DNA of 7,492 bases from Chloroflexota bacterium (GTDB lineage: Bacteria > Chloroflexota > Anaerolineae > B4-G1), in NCBI GenBank assembly GCA_011046405.1, contig DSAR01000040.1, forward strand, positions 1 to 7,492, written 5' to 3'. Made by a program: the position numbers and the translations under genes. The notes beneath the pieces were generated by a model, which did no database searches, was not told the DNA's origin, and saw only the letters and a list, made by a program, of their open reading frames with translations. Positions 1 through 6,416 of the stretch are shown piece after piece. The stretch's first letter is position 1. Every line of letters begins with the position of its first letter.

Positions 1-33
1 GGGGCTGGGGGCAAAACGAACGCGAACACTCAT
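1..33 (-). CDS. gltX: Glutamyl-tRNA synthetase, N-terminal fragment (runs off left edge)
   Basis: Downstream of glnS a new reading frame opens with ATG at 33-31 and reads MSVRVRFAPSP before the window ends. Arg-Phe-Ala-Pro-Ser-Pro close to the N-terminus is the hallmark of bacterial glutamyl-tRNA synthetase, where it normally continues into Thr-Gly and the HIGH-type ATP-binding motif of the class I Rossmann fold. The enzyme would attach glutamate to tRNA-Glu in the cytoplasm. A purine-rich ribosome-binding site precedes the start, and the gap from the glnS stop codon is only 18 bases, so the gene is probably co-transcribed with glnS. Only 11 codons are visible. The family call rests on this short but distinctive motif; a glutamyl-Q tRNA-Asp synthetase, which shares the motif, is the main alternative. 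Confidence 0.82.
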   Translation of the reverse strand, partial: MSVRVRFAPSP

Positions 34-44
34 GATTGCAATTA

Positions 45-51
45 CTCCTCC
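45..51 (-). promoter_or_regulatory. Ribosome-binding site of gltX
   Basis: On the minus strand GGAGGAG follows directly after the glnS TAG stop codon and lies 11 bases before the ATG of the next frame. It is a near-consensus Shine-Dalgarno sequence. It supports the view that the short frame at the left edge is a real gene start, translated from the glnS message. Confidence 0.7.
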
Positions 52-1761
52 CTACTTCTTCTTTTGCTGCTTTTGCTTTTTGAGAATCTTGGACCAGGTA
101 TCGCGCAAGGAGACGGTCTCGTTGAAGACCAGCCGCTCGTCGGTCGAATCGGGGTCGACGCAGAAATAGCCCTTGCGCATAAACTGGTAGCGATCGCCGG
201 GCTGGGCCTCCGCTAGCGCCGGTTCCACCTTGGCCGACGGCAATATCGTCAGGGAATCGGGATTGACGAAGGCCGTGAAGTCGTCGCCCTGGTCCTCGGG
301 ATCCTCCCGGGTGAAGAGGTGATCGTACAGGCGCACCTCGACGTCCAGTGCGTGGGGGACCGAGACCCAATGGATCGTCCCCTTGACCTTGCGTCCATCC
401 GGCGACGAGCCGCCCCACGTCTCGGGGTCGTAAGTGCAGTGCACCTCGAGCACCTCGCCGGTCTCCTCATCCTTGACGACGTCCACGCAGGTGACGTAAT
501 AGGCGCGGATCAGCCGCACCTCGCGCCCCGGCGCCAGGCGGTAGAACTTCCGCGGTGGGTCCTCGCGGAAATCGTCCCGGTCGATGTAGATCTCCCGGGA
601 GAATGGTACCTCTCGCGTTCCCTGGCTCGGGTCGAAGGGATGGTTATCCACCGCCATCATCTCCACCTGGCCCTCGGGGTAGTTGTCGATGACGACCTTG
701 AGCGGATTCAGGACACCCATCGCCCGGGGTACCCGCTGGTTCAGGTCGTCCCGGATGCAGTGCTCCAAGAAGGCGATGTCGATGACGCTGTCCGCCTTGG
801 CGACGCCGATCTCGTCGCAGAAGGTTAGAATCGCCTCCGGCGTGTAGCCCCGTCGGCGCAGGCCCGAAAGCGTCGGCATCCGGGGGTCGTCCCACCCGTC
901 GACGTATCCTTCCTCCACCAGGCGCAACAACTTGCGCTTGCTCATCACGGTGTAATTGAGATTGAGGCGGGCGAACTCGATCTGCCGAGGGTGATAGATT
1001 TCCAACTGATCCAGGAACCAGTTGTACAATGGGCGGTGCGCCTCATATTCCAACGAGCATAACGAGTGGGTGATCCGCTCGATGGAATCGCTCTGACCAT
1101 GGGCCCAATCGTACATCGGGTAGATGCACCAGGCGTCGCCGGTGCGATGGTGGGTCTGGTGCAGGATGCGGTACATCACCGGATCGCGCAAGTTGATGTT
1201 GGGGGAGGCCATGTCGATCTTGGCCCGTAGCGTGCGGGCGCCATCCTCGAACTCACCGGCCCGCATACGGCGGAACAGGTCCAGGTTCTCCTCGACCGAG
1301 CGGTCGCGATAGGGGCTGTTCTTGCCCGGTTCGGTCAATGTGCCCCGGTATTCCCGGACTTCCTCCGCGCTCAGGTCGCAGACGTAGGCTTTGCCCTTCT
1401 CGATCAGGTCGATGGCGTAGTCGTAGAGCTGCTCGAAATAGTCCGAGGCGTAGTATAACCGGTCGCCCCAGTCGAAACCGAGCCAATGGATGTCCTCGAT
1501 GATCGAATCGACGTACTCGACATCCTCTTTGACCGGGTTGGTGTCGTCGAAGCGCAGGTTGCATAGACCGCCGTAATCCCGCGCGATTCCAAAGTCGATA
1601 CAGATCGCCTTGGCATGCCCAATGTGCAAGTAGCCGTTCGGTTCCGGCGGGAAACGTGTGTGCACCCGCCCGTCGAAACGACTGGTACGCAAATCCTCCT
1701 CCACGGCCCGGCGGATAAAATCGGAAGATTCCTCCGCCTCATTTCTCGTTTCATCTACCAT
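52..1761 (-). CDS. glnS: Glutaminyl-tRNA synthetase (GlnRS)
   Basis: This 569-residue class I synthetase attaches glutamine to tRNA-Gln in the cytoplasm using ATP. The N-terminal catalytic domain carries RFPPEPNGYLHIGHAKA, with HIGH at residues 46-49, and the second ATP-binding motif VMSKRKL, with MSKRK at 273-277. The stretch WDDPRMPTLSGLRRRGY just after it is characteristic of GlnRS. The region from about residue 345 matches the two beta-barrel anticodon-binding domains and ends in the family's NETVSLRDTW. Length is close to the E. coli enzyme (about 554); the excess is mainly a Lys/Gln-rich tail, residues 561-569 (KKQKQQKKK). The ATG start is supported by GAGGAG 8 bases upstream, inside the last codons of the kinase gene, whose stop is only 2 bases away. 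GlnRS has a patchy distribution in bacteria; many lineages instead make Gln-tRNA through GatCAB. Confidence 0.98.
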   Translation of the reverse strand: MVDETRNEAEESSDFIRRAVEEDLRTSRFDGRVHTRFPPEPNGYLHIGHAKAICIDFGIARDYGGLCNLRFDDTNPVKEDVEYVDSIIEDIHWLGFDWGDRLYYASDYFEQLYDYAIDLIEKGKAYVCDLSAEEVREYRGTLTEPGKNSPYRDRSVEENLDLFRRMRAGEFEDGARTLRAKIDMASPNINLRDPVMYRILHQTHHRTGDAWCIYPMYDWAHGQSDSIERITHSLCSLEYEAHRPLYNWFLDQLEIYHPRQIEFARLNLNYTVMSKRKLLRLVEEGYVDGWDDPRMPTLSGLRRRGYTPEAILTFCDEIGVAKADSVIDIAFLEHCIRDDLNQRVPRAMGVLNPLKVVIDNYPEGQVEMMAVDNHPFDPSQGTREVPFSREIYIDRDDFREDPPRKFYRLAPGREVRLIRAYYVTCVDVVKDEETGEVLEVHCTYDPETWGGSSPDGRKVKGTIHWVSVPHALDVEVRLYDHLFTREDPEDQGDDFTAFVNPDSLTILPSAKVEPALAEAQPGDRYQFMRKGYFCVDPDSTDERLVFNETVSLRDTWSKILKKQKQQKKK

Positions 1762-1763
1762 GA

Positions 1764-3575
1764 TTAGCTCTCCTCACTCATCTCGTCTGATAAGGACTCA
1801 GGCGCGGCTGGCAGTGAGAAATAGAACGTGCTTCCCTCCCCAACCTCGCTTTCTACCCACACTCGTCCACCCAACTTTTCCACGATCCGCCGCACGATCG
1901 ATAGACCCAATCCGTAACCGGTCGTTTGGACCTGTTTGAGCTGGGTGAAAGGGATGAACAGACGTTCCTGTTCCTCCGGCGTCAATCCCTGCCCGTCATC
2001 CTGAATCCAAAAGCGGACCATCTCATTTTCCCCACGCTTCGCCCCCAAGCGCAGATGGGGCGGATCGCCGCCGTACTTGATCCCATTGCCGATGTAGTTG
2101 ATCCATACTTCCTCGATCCAGGGCCCATATCCCAATGCCGCCGGCCAATGATCGGGCAGAGAGATCGCCGCGTCACTTTCCTGGATCATGTAAGCCATTC
2201 TGTACAACACGTCATCCACGATGTGGGCCATATCCAGAGGTTGTGGATCGATTTCCATCTGCCGTACGCCGGCCAACAACAGGAGCTCGTCAATGATATT
2301 GCCCATTTTTCGACCGTTCTGGGCAATCTGCAGGAGATATTTCTCCAGGTCTTCGTCGCTGAGCGTTCGATAAGAATCGTGTATCGTCTCGGCAAAACCC
2401 ACGACGTACGTCAAGGGATTTTTGAGATCGTGCGCTACCGTGTGCGAGAAGGCATCCAACTCCTCGTTGCGCACTTGCAACTCCTCCGTTCGCTGGCGCA
2501 AAGCCTCGACCAGACGTGCATTCTCGATGGCGATCGTCGCTGGCGCGGCCAACGACTCCAATAACATCAGGTCGGTCTGGCCGAAGAAGTCAACCGCCAC
2601 GTCCATCACCTGGATGACGCCGATGACGTTATTCCTGGCCCGCAACGGCACCGTTAAGATAGAACGCAACGGCAACCCGGTCGTCTGGTCAACCGCGTCG
2701 AAGTGGCGCCCGTCCATCGTGATGTCGGGGACGACCACGCTCTCTCCATGTTCGATCACCCAACCGGCGATCCCTTCTCCCGGGGCCAGCCGCCACCCTC
2801 GCACGACGTCTCGCTGGGGCCCTGTCGCCTGGCGACAGACCAATTCCCCGGTATCTGGATCGATGAGCCAGATAGAGGACGCCACCACGCCCAACAGACG
2901 GCGCACTTCTTCCAACACAGTGACCAGGACCTCATCCAGGTCGAGGGTCGAGCTAAAGGCCTGGCTCGAGCGGTTGAGCAATGCCAATTCCTGGTTACGA
3001 TACTGCAACGCCTCGGTCACCCGCTTGCGATCGGTGATCTCCTGTTCCAGGTGTGTGATGGCGCTCATCAACTCGGAGGTGCGTTCCTGCACCATGTATT
3101 CCAGGCGCTGACGATACTCGTCTAGCTCAATCTCTGCATCCTTGCATTCGGCAAAGTAAATGTCACGGACCTGCACCTGTTCCAACAGAATGATCGCCTG
3201 TGCTTCGTCAAAAAAGCCGGCGCCCAACTCGCCCAAGCACGCAAACAAAAATGATCGCCGCTTTTGCAATTGTTGCGGCGACAATGCCATTGCCAGTTGA
3301 TTTCCCAGCACGGCTTGAGTCGCGCTCAAAATCTCCGGTCGGGGGCGGTGAATTTGAGCCAACGCGACCCCAATCTCCCGTGCCTGCCGGGCATCGAACG
3401 TCTCCGCGCCTAGGATGGCGAGCGTGCGCCGCGTCAAGTCGTCCAGGCGTCGACGCACGTCATCATGATCAAGCATTGGAACGATTGCGCTAATCGCCTC
3501 ACACCACGCATCTGTGATAGATTCGCGACGCTCGTCCAGGGCCCGCCGGAGCTGTACCCAATCTATAGATTCCAC
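1764..3575 (-). CDS. Soluble GAF-domain sensor histidine kinase
   Basis: A 603-residue two-component sensor kinase. In order: an all-helical N-terminal region (about 1-140), vaguely like RsbR-type N-terminal sensor domains; a coiled coil (about 141-200); a GAF domain (about 200-355, with SSIWLIDPDTGELVC and GEGIAGWV); a HisKA dimerisation domain with H-box SHTVAHDLKNPL, probable phosphorylated residue His382; and a HATPase_c domain with N-box N493/N497/K500/Y501, DDGQG at 526-530 and GYGLGL at 553-558. I see no signal peptide or membrane span, so it should act in the cytoplasm on an internal signal, possibly a small ligand of the GAF domain. The start is GTG, with a stop codon two codons upstream in frame and only a poorly spaced GAGG before it, so initiation may be weak. 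No response regulator is encoded in the window. Its ligand and partner are unknown. It overlaps the glnS translation signals at its 3' end. Confidence 0.93.
   Translation of the reverse strand: MESIDWVQLRRALDERRESITDAWCEAISAIVPMLDHDDVRRRLDDLTRRTLAILGAETFDARQAREIGVALAQIHRPRPEILSATQAVLGNQLAMALSPQQLQKRRSFLFACLGELGAGFFDEAQAIILLEQVQVRDIYFAECKDAEIELDEYRQRLEYMVQERTSELMSAITHLEQEITDRKRVTEALQYRNQELALLNRSSQAFSSTLDLDEVLVTVLEEVRRLLGVVASSIWLIDPDTGELVCRQATGPQRDVVRGWRLAPGEGIAGWVIEHGESVVVPDITMDGRHFDAVDQTTGLPLRSILTVPLRARNNVIGVIQVMDVAVDFFGQTDLMLLESLAAPATIAIENARLVEALRQRTEELQVRNEELDAFSHTVAHDLKNPLTYVVGFAETIHDSYRTLSDEDLEKYLLQIAQNGRKMGNIIDELLLLAGVRQMEIDPQPLDMAHIVDDVLYRMAYMIQESDAAISLPDHWPAALGYGPWIEEVWINYIGNGIKYGGDPPHLRLGAKRGENEMVRFWIQDDGQGLTPEEQERLFIPFTQLKQVQTTGYGLGLSIVRRIVEKLGGRVWVESEVGEGSTFYFSLPAAPESLSDEMSEES
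1770..1775 (-). promoter_or_regulatory. Ribosome-binding site of glnS inside the kinase 3' end
   Basis: GAGGAG on the minus strand is read as the Glu-Glu codons near the end of the upstream histidine kinase and sits 8 bases before the glnS ATG. Because the site is embedded in the kinase coding sequence, glnS translation is likely coupled to that of the kinase, and the two genes must share an mRNA if this site is used. Confidence 0.7.
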
Positions 3576-3624
3576 ACCTCACCCACAAATGGTCAATTTC
3601 ATTACCCGACATCTCTGGATCACG

Positions 3625-3649
3625 AATGACACACATGGACAAATGACAC
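3625..3649 (-). promoter_or_regulatory. Tandem GTGTCATT direct repeat upstream of the kinase
   Basis: The octamer GTGTCATT (minus strand) occurs at 3649-3642 and again at 3632-3625, so the copies are offset by 17 bases. It lies about 50-75 bases upstream of the kinase GTG start, a typical place for an operator. Paired direct repeats of this kind are common binding sites for response regulators, but nothing else here proves that role. Confidence 0.3.
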
Positions 3650-3687
3650 GAGTTTGGCTTCGAATTGTGGCTCTCCAGGATTTCGCA

Positions 3688-3809
3688 GGGTTTCGCTCTA
3701 AGGGGATTGCCAAATCCCCGCCTTTAGTGACGCAGCGTCATCGTGCCCCCAAATGTGGCTCGGATTTGGCAATCCGAGCCGAGCGCGGCTGGCGCCACAT
3801 GCGAAACCC
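3688..3809. repeat. Multi-hairpin inverted-repeat element A
   Basis: Nine-base outer arms GGGTTTCGC (3688-3696) and GCGAAACCC (3801-3809) enclose several nested hairpins. These are GGGGATT-GCCA-AATCCCC at 3702-3719, TGACGCAGCGTCA at 3728-3740, a 10-bp stem with a TGGC loop at 3757-3780 (GGCTCGGATT/AATCCGAGCC), and AGCCG-AGCG-CGGCT at 3777-3790. The cores of the first and third hairpins, GGATTGCCAAATCC and GGATTTGGCAATCC, are reverse complements of one another, so the element resembles a pair of REP-like units in opposite orientation. It could also be a small non-autonomous mobile element or a structured RNA. No target-site duplication is obvious. Confidence 0.65.
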
Positions 3810-3850
3810 CAAACAACCCAAACCCCCACTCTCCATCGCAGCAAAGGGCT

Positions 3851-3903
3851 GGCCTGAGCAGTTACGTTTTGTAAAGAATTGTAACCCTCAAGGAGTTCAG
3901 GCC
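3851..3903. repeat. Inverted-repeat element B
   Basis: Seven-base arms GGCCTGA (3851-3857) and TCAGGCC (3897-3903) flank an inner pair GTTAC (3861-3865) and GTAAC (3881-3885). The interior is AT-rich, unlike the GC-rich neighbouring structure. The size of 53 bases and two-level pairing suggest a short palindromic intergenic repeat. Function is not evident. Confidence 0.45.
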
Positions 3904-3914
3904 GGGGGAATACT

Positions 3915-4006
3915 GGACACAGATTTCCACGGGTTCACACAAATTGAAGCCATCAAGCAATCCTTGCTTGGTACTCGATGGAAAAAAATCTGTACAATCT
4001 GTGTCC
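3915..4006. repeat. GGACACAGATT-type inverted-repeat element C
   Basis: Perfect 11-bp terminal arms GGACACAGATT (3915-3925) and AATCTGTGTCC (3996-4006) enclose a 92-base unit. Part of the arm is repeated inside: AAATCTGT at 3986-3993 can also pair with the left arm. A central hairpin CAAGCAA-TCC-TTGCTTG lies at 3954-3970, extended by CCATC (3950-3954) and GATGG (3977-3981). Related CACAGATT palindromes are dispersed in several environmental bacterial genomes. I regard it as a MITE-like or palindromic intergenic repeat. Confidence 0.6.
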
Positions 4007-4064
4007 CATACTTCAATCACATGAACGCTTAGCAGCGATTAACCACACAGGTCGAAACAAATCG

Positions 4065-5264
4065 TCACCCGCCTCGAAATTCTGCTCGCTGGTGACGCAT
4101 GGCCACACTTTCCGCCAGACCGATCCCGACCATCGTCGTCAAAAGGGCGGCCGGGCCATAACTAATAAGGGGCAGCGGCAAGCCCACCACCGGCAACATC
4201 CCCAGATTCATCCCCACGTTGATGATGATCTGGCACAGGATCATCGCCAGGGTTCCGGTCACCAGCAAGCGTCCGAAAGTATCGGAGGCAATGATGATGA
4301 TGCGCAACAGGCGCACGAACAGCAGCAGGTAAAGGCCGAACAACAGAATGACGCCGGCGAAACCCAACTCCTCGGCCATCACGGAGAAGATGAAATCGGT
4401 GTGGCGCACCGGCAGGTAGCGCAACTGGCTCTGGGTGCCCTGTCCGATCCCCTTGCCCCAAAAGCCGCCGGATCCAATGGCAATCGCCGCCTGTTCGAGT
4501 TGGTATCTCACGTTCTCGTTACTCCCGGGGTCGATGAAGCCCCAAATACGATCCTGCATATAGTGAAAATCCAACGCCTCTGCCAACTGCCACATCGGGT
4601 AGATGGACACCACCCCCACAACGATGGTCAGGATCAGGTATTTCAGCGGGATGTCCGACTCGAACAACATCAACCCCCACATGAACACGAGCACAGCCGC
4701 CGTTCCCATGTCCGGCGCCAGGAAGATCAAGGCGGCCAACGTCAACGTCATAAAAATGGAGGCCAGGTAATTCATCACGTCCGGTCGCTCGGCGACCTCC
4801 TCGGCCAATAAACTCGTCTTGGGCGCACCGAAGAGTGGGGGGCGATGCAATCTACGCTTTTTGCGGCGCCGGCTGAGGATGGCGCCCACCGAGATGGCGA
4901 GCAGGTTCATTGATAAAAAAGAGGGTTGAAAGTTAAACCCGCCTAATTGAATCCAGCTTCTGATTTCGCCAACCTCACTCTGGCCAAACAAGAGCGCCAG
5001 CACCAATAGGGCCGCTGCCAACAGGAAGATCAGCCACCAGAAATCGCCGAGCCACGCGTAGTCACGGGGGAATATGGCCAACAGGAAGATAAGGCCAATA
5101 CCGATGACGCCAAAAGTCGCCTGTCGCTGCCATAGAAACGACAGGTCCGCGTCGAGACTCCCCAGGTTGGCGCTATAGATCATCAACACGCCATAGGCCG
5201 TCAATAGGATCGTGACCACCAGCAGCACGTAATCGAAGTGCCGCCACAGACTTGTCCGTTCCAT
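4065..5264 (-). CDS. rodA: Divergent SEDS-family protein (RodA/FtsW-like)
   Basis: A 399-residue polytopic membrane protein with about ten predicted spans. SEDS proteins polymerise lipid II glycan chains with a partner class B PBP; RodA serves elongation and FtsW septation. Family motifs present are PDMGT (184-188), AIAIGSGGFWGKG (260-272), GTQSQL (276-281), HTDFIF (288-293, with Asp290 aligning to the catalytic Asp262 of E. coli RodA), AEELGF and GLPLPLISYG (361-370). Several conserved positions differ: QPSE is QPSF (Phe116), the Lys three residues later is Met119, and GG[ST][AS] after SYG is GPAA. The cytoplasmic loop at 131-165 is long and starts with SRRRKKRR. The ATG abuts the minE TAA stop, with GAGG 7 bases before it, so translation is coupled. 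The rodA-like position after minCDE is known in Clostridia. RodA versus FtsW cannot be settled by eye, and no PBP gene is in view. Confidence 0.88.
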   Translation of the reverse strand: MERTSLWRHFDYVLLVVTILLTAYGVLMIYSANLGSLDADLSFLWQRQATFGVIGIGLIFLLAIFPRDYAWLGDFWWLIFLLAAALLVLALLFGQSEVGEIRSWIQLGGFNFQPSFLSMNLLAISVGAILSRRRKKRRLHRPPLFGAPKTSLLAEEVAERPDVMNYLASIFMTLTLAALIFLAPDMGTAAVLVFMWGLMLFESDIPLKYLILTIVVGVVSIYPMWQLAEALDFHYMQDRIWGFIDPGSNENVRYQLEQAAIAIGSGGFWGKGIGQGTQSQLRYLPVRHTDFIFSVMAEELGFAGVILLFGLYLLLFVRLLRIIIIASDTFGRLLVTGTLAMILCQIIINVGMNLGMLPVVGLPLPLISYGPAALLTTMVGIGLAESVAMRHQRAEFRGG

Positions 5265-5543
5265 TTACCGGCCTCGCTTATGTCGTCCGGCTAAAGGGAT
5301 GTCGGCCACGAGACGGGATTCTCGCGCGTTTTGAGAGATCGTCACCTCGACCTCTCCGGCGTCAATGGAGACGTGACGTGAGATGACGGCGATGATTTCA
5401 TCCTTCAGTGTATCCAGCAAGGCCGGGGAGATGCTCGTCCGGTCGTGGGCCAACACCAAACGCAATCGTTCCTTGGCCACCTCACCGCTGCTCGTCGATT
5501 CGTCCTCTCGATTACCCCACAAACGTTGAAAGGCTTTTATCAT
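5265..5543 (-). CDS. minE: Cell division topological specificity factor MinE
   Basis: A 92-residue MinE. It stimulates the MinD ATPase, releases MinD from the membrane and so drives pole-to-pole or gradient behaviour that confines MinCD inhibition away from midcell. Residues 1-9 (MIKAFQRLW) form an amphipathic membrane-targeting helix; residues 23-35 (AKERLRLVLAHDR) match the MinD-binding anti-MinCD segment; residues 38-84 match the topological specificity domain. Its presence implies an oscillating Min system rather than a MinJ/DivIVA-anchored one. The ATG follows the minD stop by 4 bases, with GGAGGGG upstream inside minD. The C-terminus ends in a basic GRHKRGR. Confidence 0.95.
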   Translation of the reverse strand: MIKAFQRLWGNREDESTSSGEVAKERLRLVLAHDRTSISPALLDTLKDEIIAVISRHVSIDAGEVEVTISQNARESRLVADIPLAGRHKRGR

Positions 5544-5547
5544 CTGC

Positions 5548-6351
5548 TCAATCCCCTCCAGAACGTATAAAACCGAAGAGTCTTTGAAAAACGCCAGGTT
5601 CCTCCAGTGTCAAGAACGGCACATCTTCCCCCAATAGCCGCCGCGCGATATTGTGAAACGCCTGCGCGGCGAGCGAATTGTCGCGAGAAAATGCCAGGGG
5701 CTGCCCCCGGTTGGCCGCGAATAAAATCTCACTGTCCTCCGGCACCGTTCCAAGCAGGTTGATCGCCAGAAGCTCGACGATGTCGGCGACGCTCAACATC
5801 TCTCCCCGCTTGACCAGATTTGGTCTGATGCGATTGATGATCAGTCGTGTCAGGCCTCGCTCATCCGCCTCTACCAGTCCGATCACCCGGTCCGCATCGC
5901 GCACGGCCGGCACCTCGGGGTTCGTCACGATCAGGATCTCGTCGGCCGGGGCGACGGCGTAACGAAACCCCTGTTCGATCCCGGCCGGCGAATCAATGAC
6001 GACGAAGTCGTGATGCTCGCGCAATTCGTCGCACACGCGTCGCATGTCATCAGGCTCGACCGCGCTCTTATCGCGGGTTTGAGCAGCGGGCAATAGAAAA
6101 AGTTCCGAAAGGCGTTTGTCTCGCGCCATCGCTTGACGCAGTCGACAGCGACCTTCGATAACGTCCACGAGGTCGTAAACGATACGATTTTCTAGTCCCA
6201 GCATGACGTCCAGGTTTCGTAACCCCACGTCAGCGTCGATAACGACCACCCGTTTTCCATACGTCGCCAGGGCCACGCCCAAATTAGCGGCCAGGGTTGT
6301 CTTGCCCACACCGCCTTTTCCTGATGTCACGGTTATCACTCTTGCGGCCAT
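5548..6351 (-). CDS. minD: Septum site-determining ATPase MinD
   Basis: A 267-residue ParA/MinD-type ATPase. ATP-bound dimers sit on the inner membrane, recruit MinC and are released by MinE. The deviant Walker A motif is SGKGGVGKTT at 10-19, with the signature Lys12 and the phosphate-binding Lys17. Switch I lies around DADVGLRNLD (39-48) and Walker B is FVVIDSPAGIEQGF with Asp120. The C-terminal segment 254-263 (VFQRLFGFIR) is an amphipathic membrane-targeting helix, followed by a short SGGD tail. Length matches the family (about 265-270). The start is supported by GAGGAG 5 bases before the ATG. It follows minC after 65 bases and precedes minE by 4. Confidence 0.97.
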   Translation of the reverse strand: MAARVITVTSGKGGVGKTTLAANLGVALATYGKRVVVIDADVGLRNLDVMLGLENRIVYDLVDVIEGRCRLRQAMARDKRLSELFLLPAAQTRDKSAVEPDDMRRVCDELREHHDFVVIDSPAGIEQGFRYAVAPADEILIVTNPEVPAVRDADRVIGLVEADERGLTRLIINRIRPNLVKRGEMLSVADIVELLAINLLGTVPEDSEILFAANRGQPLAFSRDNSLAAQAFHNIARRLLGEDVPFLTLEEPGVFQRLFGFIRSGGD

Positions 6352-6363
6352 TGACTCTCCTCA

Positions 6364-6416
6364 AATCCCACCCTGCATGAACACCTAATGACGGGCCCAG
6401 AAATGAATCCCACCCT
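6364..6416 (-). repeat. Direct repeat AGGGTGGGATT in the minC-minD spacer
   Basis: On the minus strand AGGGTGGGATT occurs at 6416-6406, directly after the minC stop codon, and again at 6374-6364, just before the minD ribosome-binding site. The two exact 11-base copies are offset by 42 bases and frame almost the whole spacer. They could mark a small duplication or paired binding sites in the message or DNA. No function can be assigned. Confidence 0.45.

Larger units (their letters stand above)
3576..4064. other. 489-base intergenic region with inverted repeats, no gene
   Basis: This gap separates rodA from the histidine kinase. I find no protein with family resemblance in it. It holds a short tandem direct repeat close to the kinase start and three separate inverted-repeat structures placed one after another. 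None of the hairpins is followed by a T-run in either direction, so a classical terminator for the min operon is not evident. The kinase group must have a promoter here unless it is read from the min operon, but I could not identify a convincing -35/-10 pair. Confidence 0.7.

Noticed and set aside
319..828. 169-residue open frame on the plus strand
   Set aside because: Antisense to a well-conserved region of glnS; an open frame by GC-codon bias only.
3702..3780. Hairpins as an intrinsic terminator of the min operon
   Set aside because: The stems are strong, but neither is followed by a T-run in the direction of transcription.
3514..4032. 172-residue plus-strand open frame crossing the kinase start and the gap
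   Set aside because: The product looks random, runs through three inverted-repeat structures and overlaps the start of the kinase gene.
3978..4811. 277-residue open frame on the plus strand
   Set aside because: It lies antisense to rodA, is very rich in His, Gln and Asp as expected from the complement of hydrophobic codons, and has no family features. The minus-strand protein has clear SEDS motifs.
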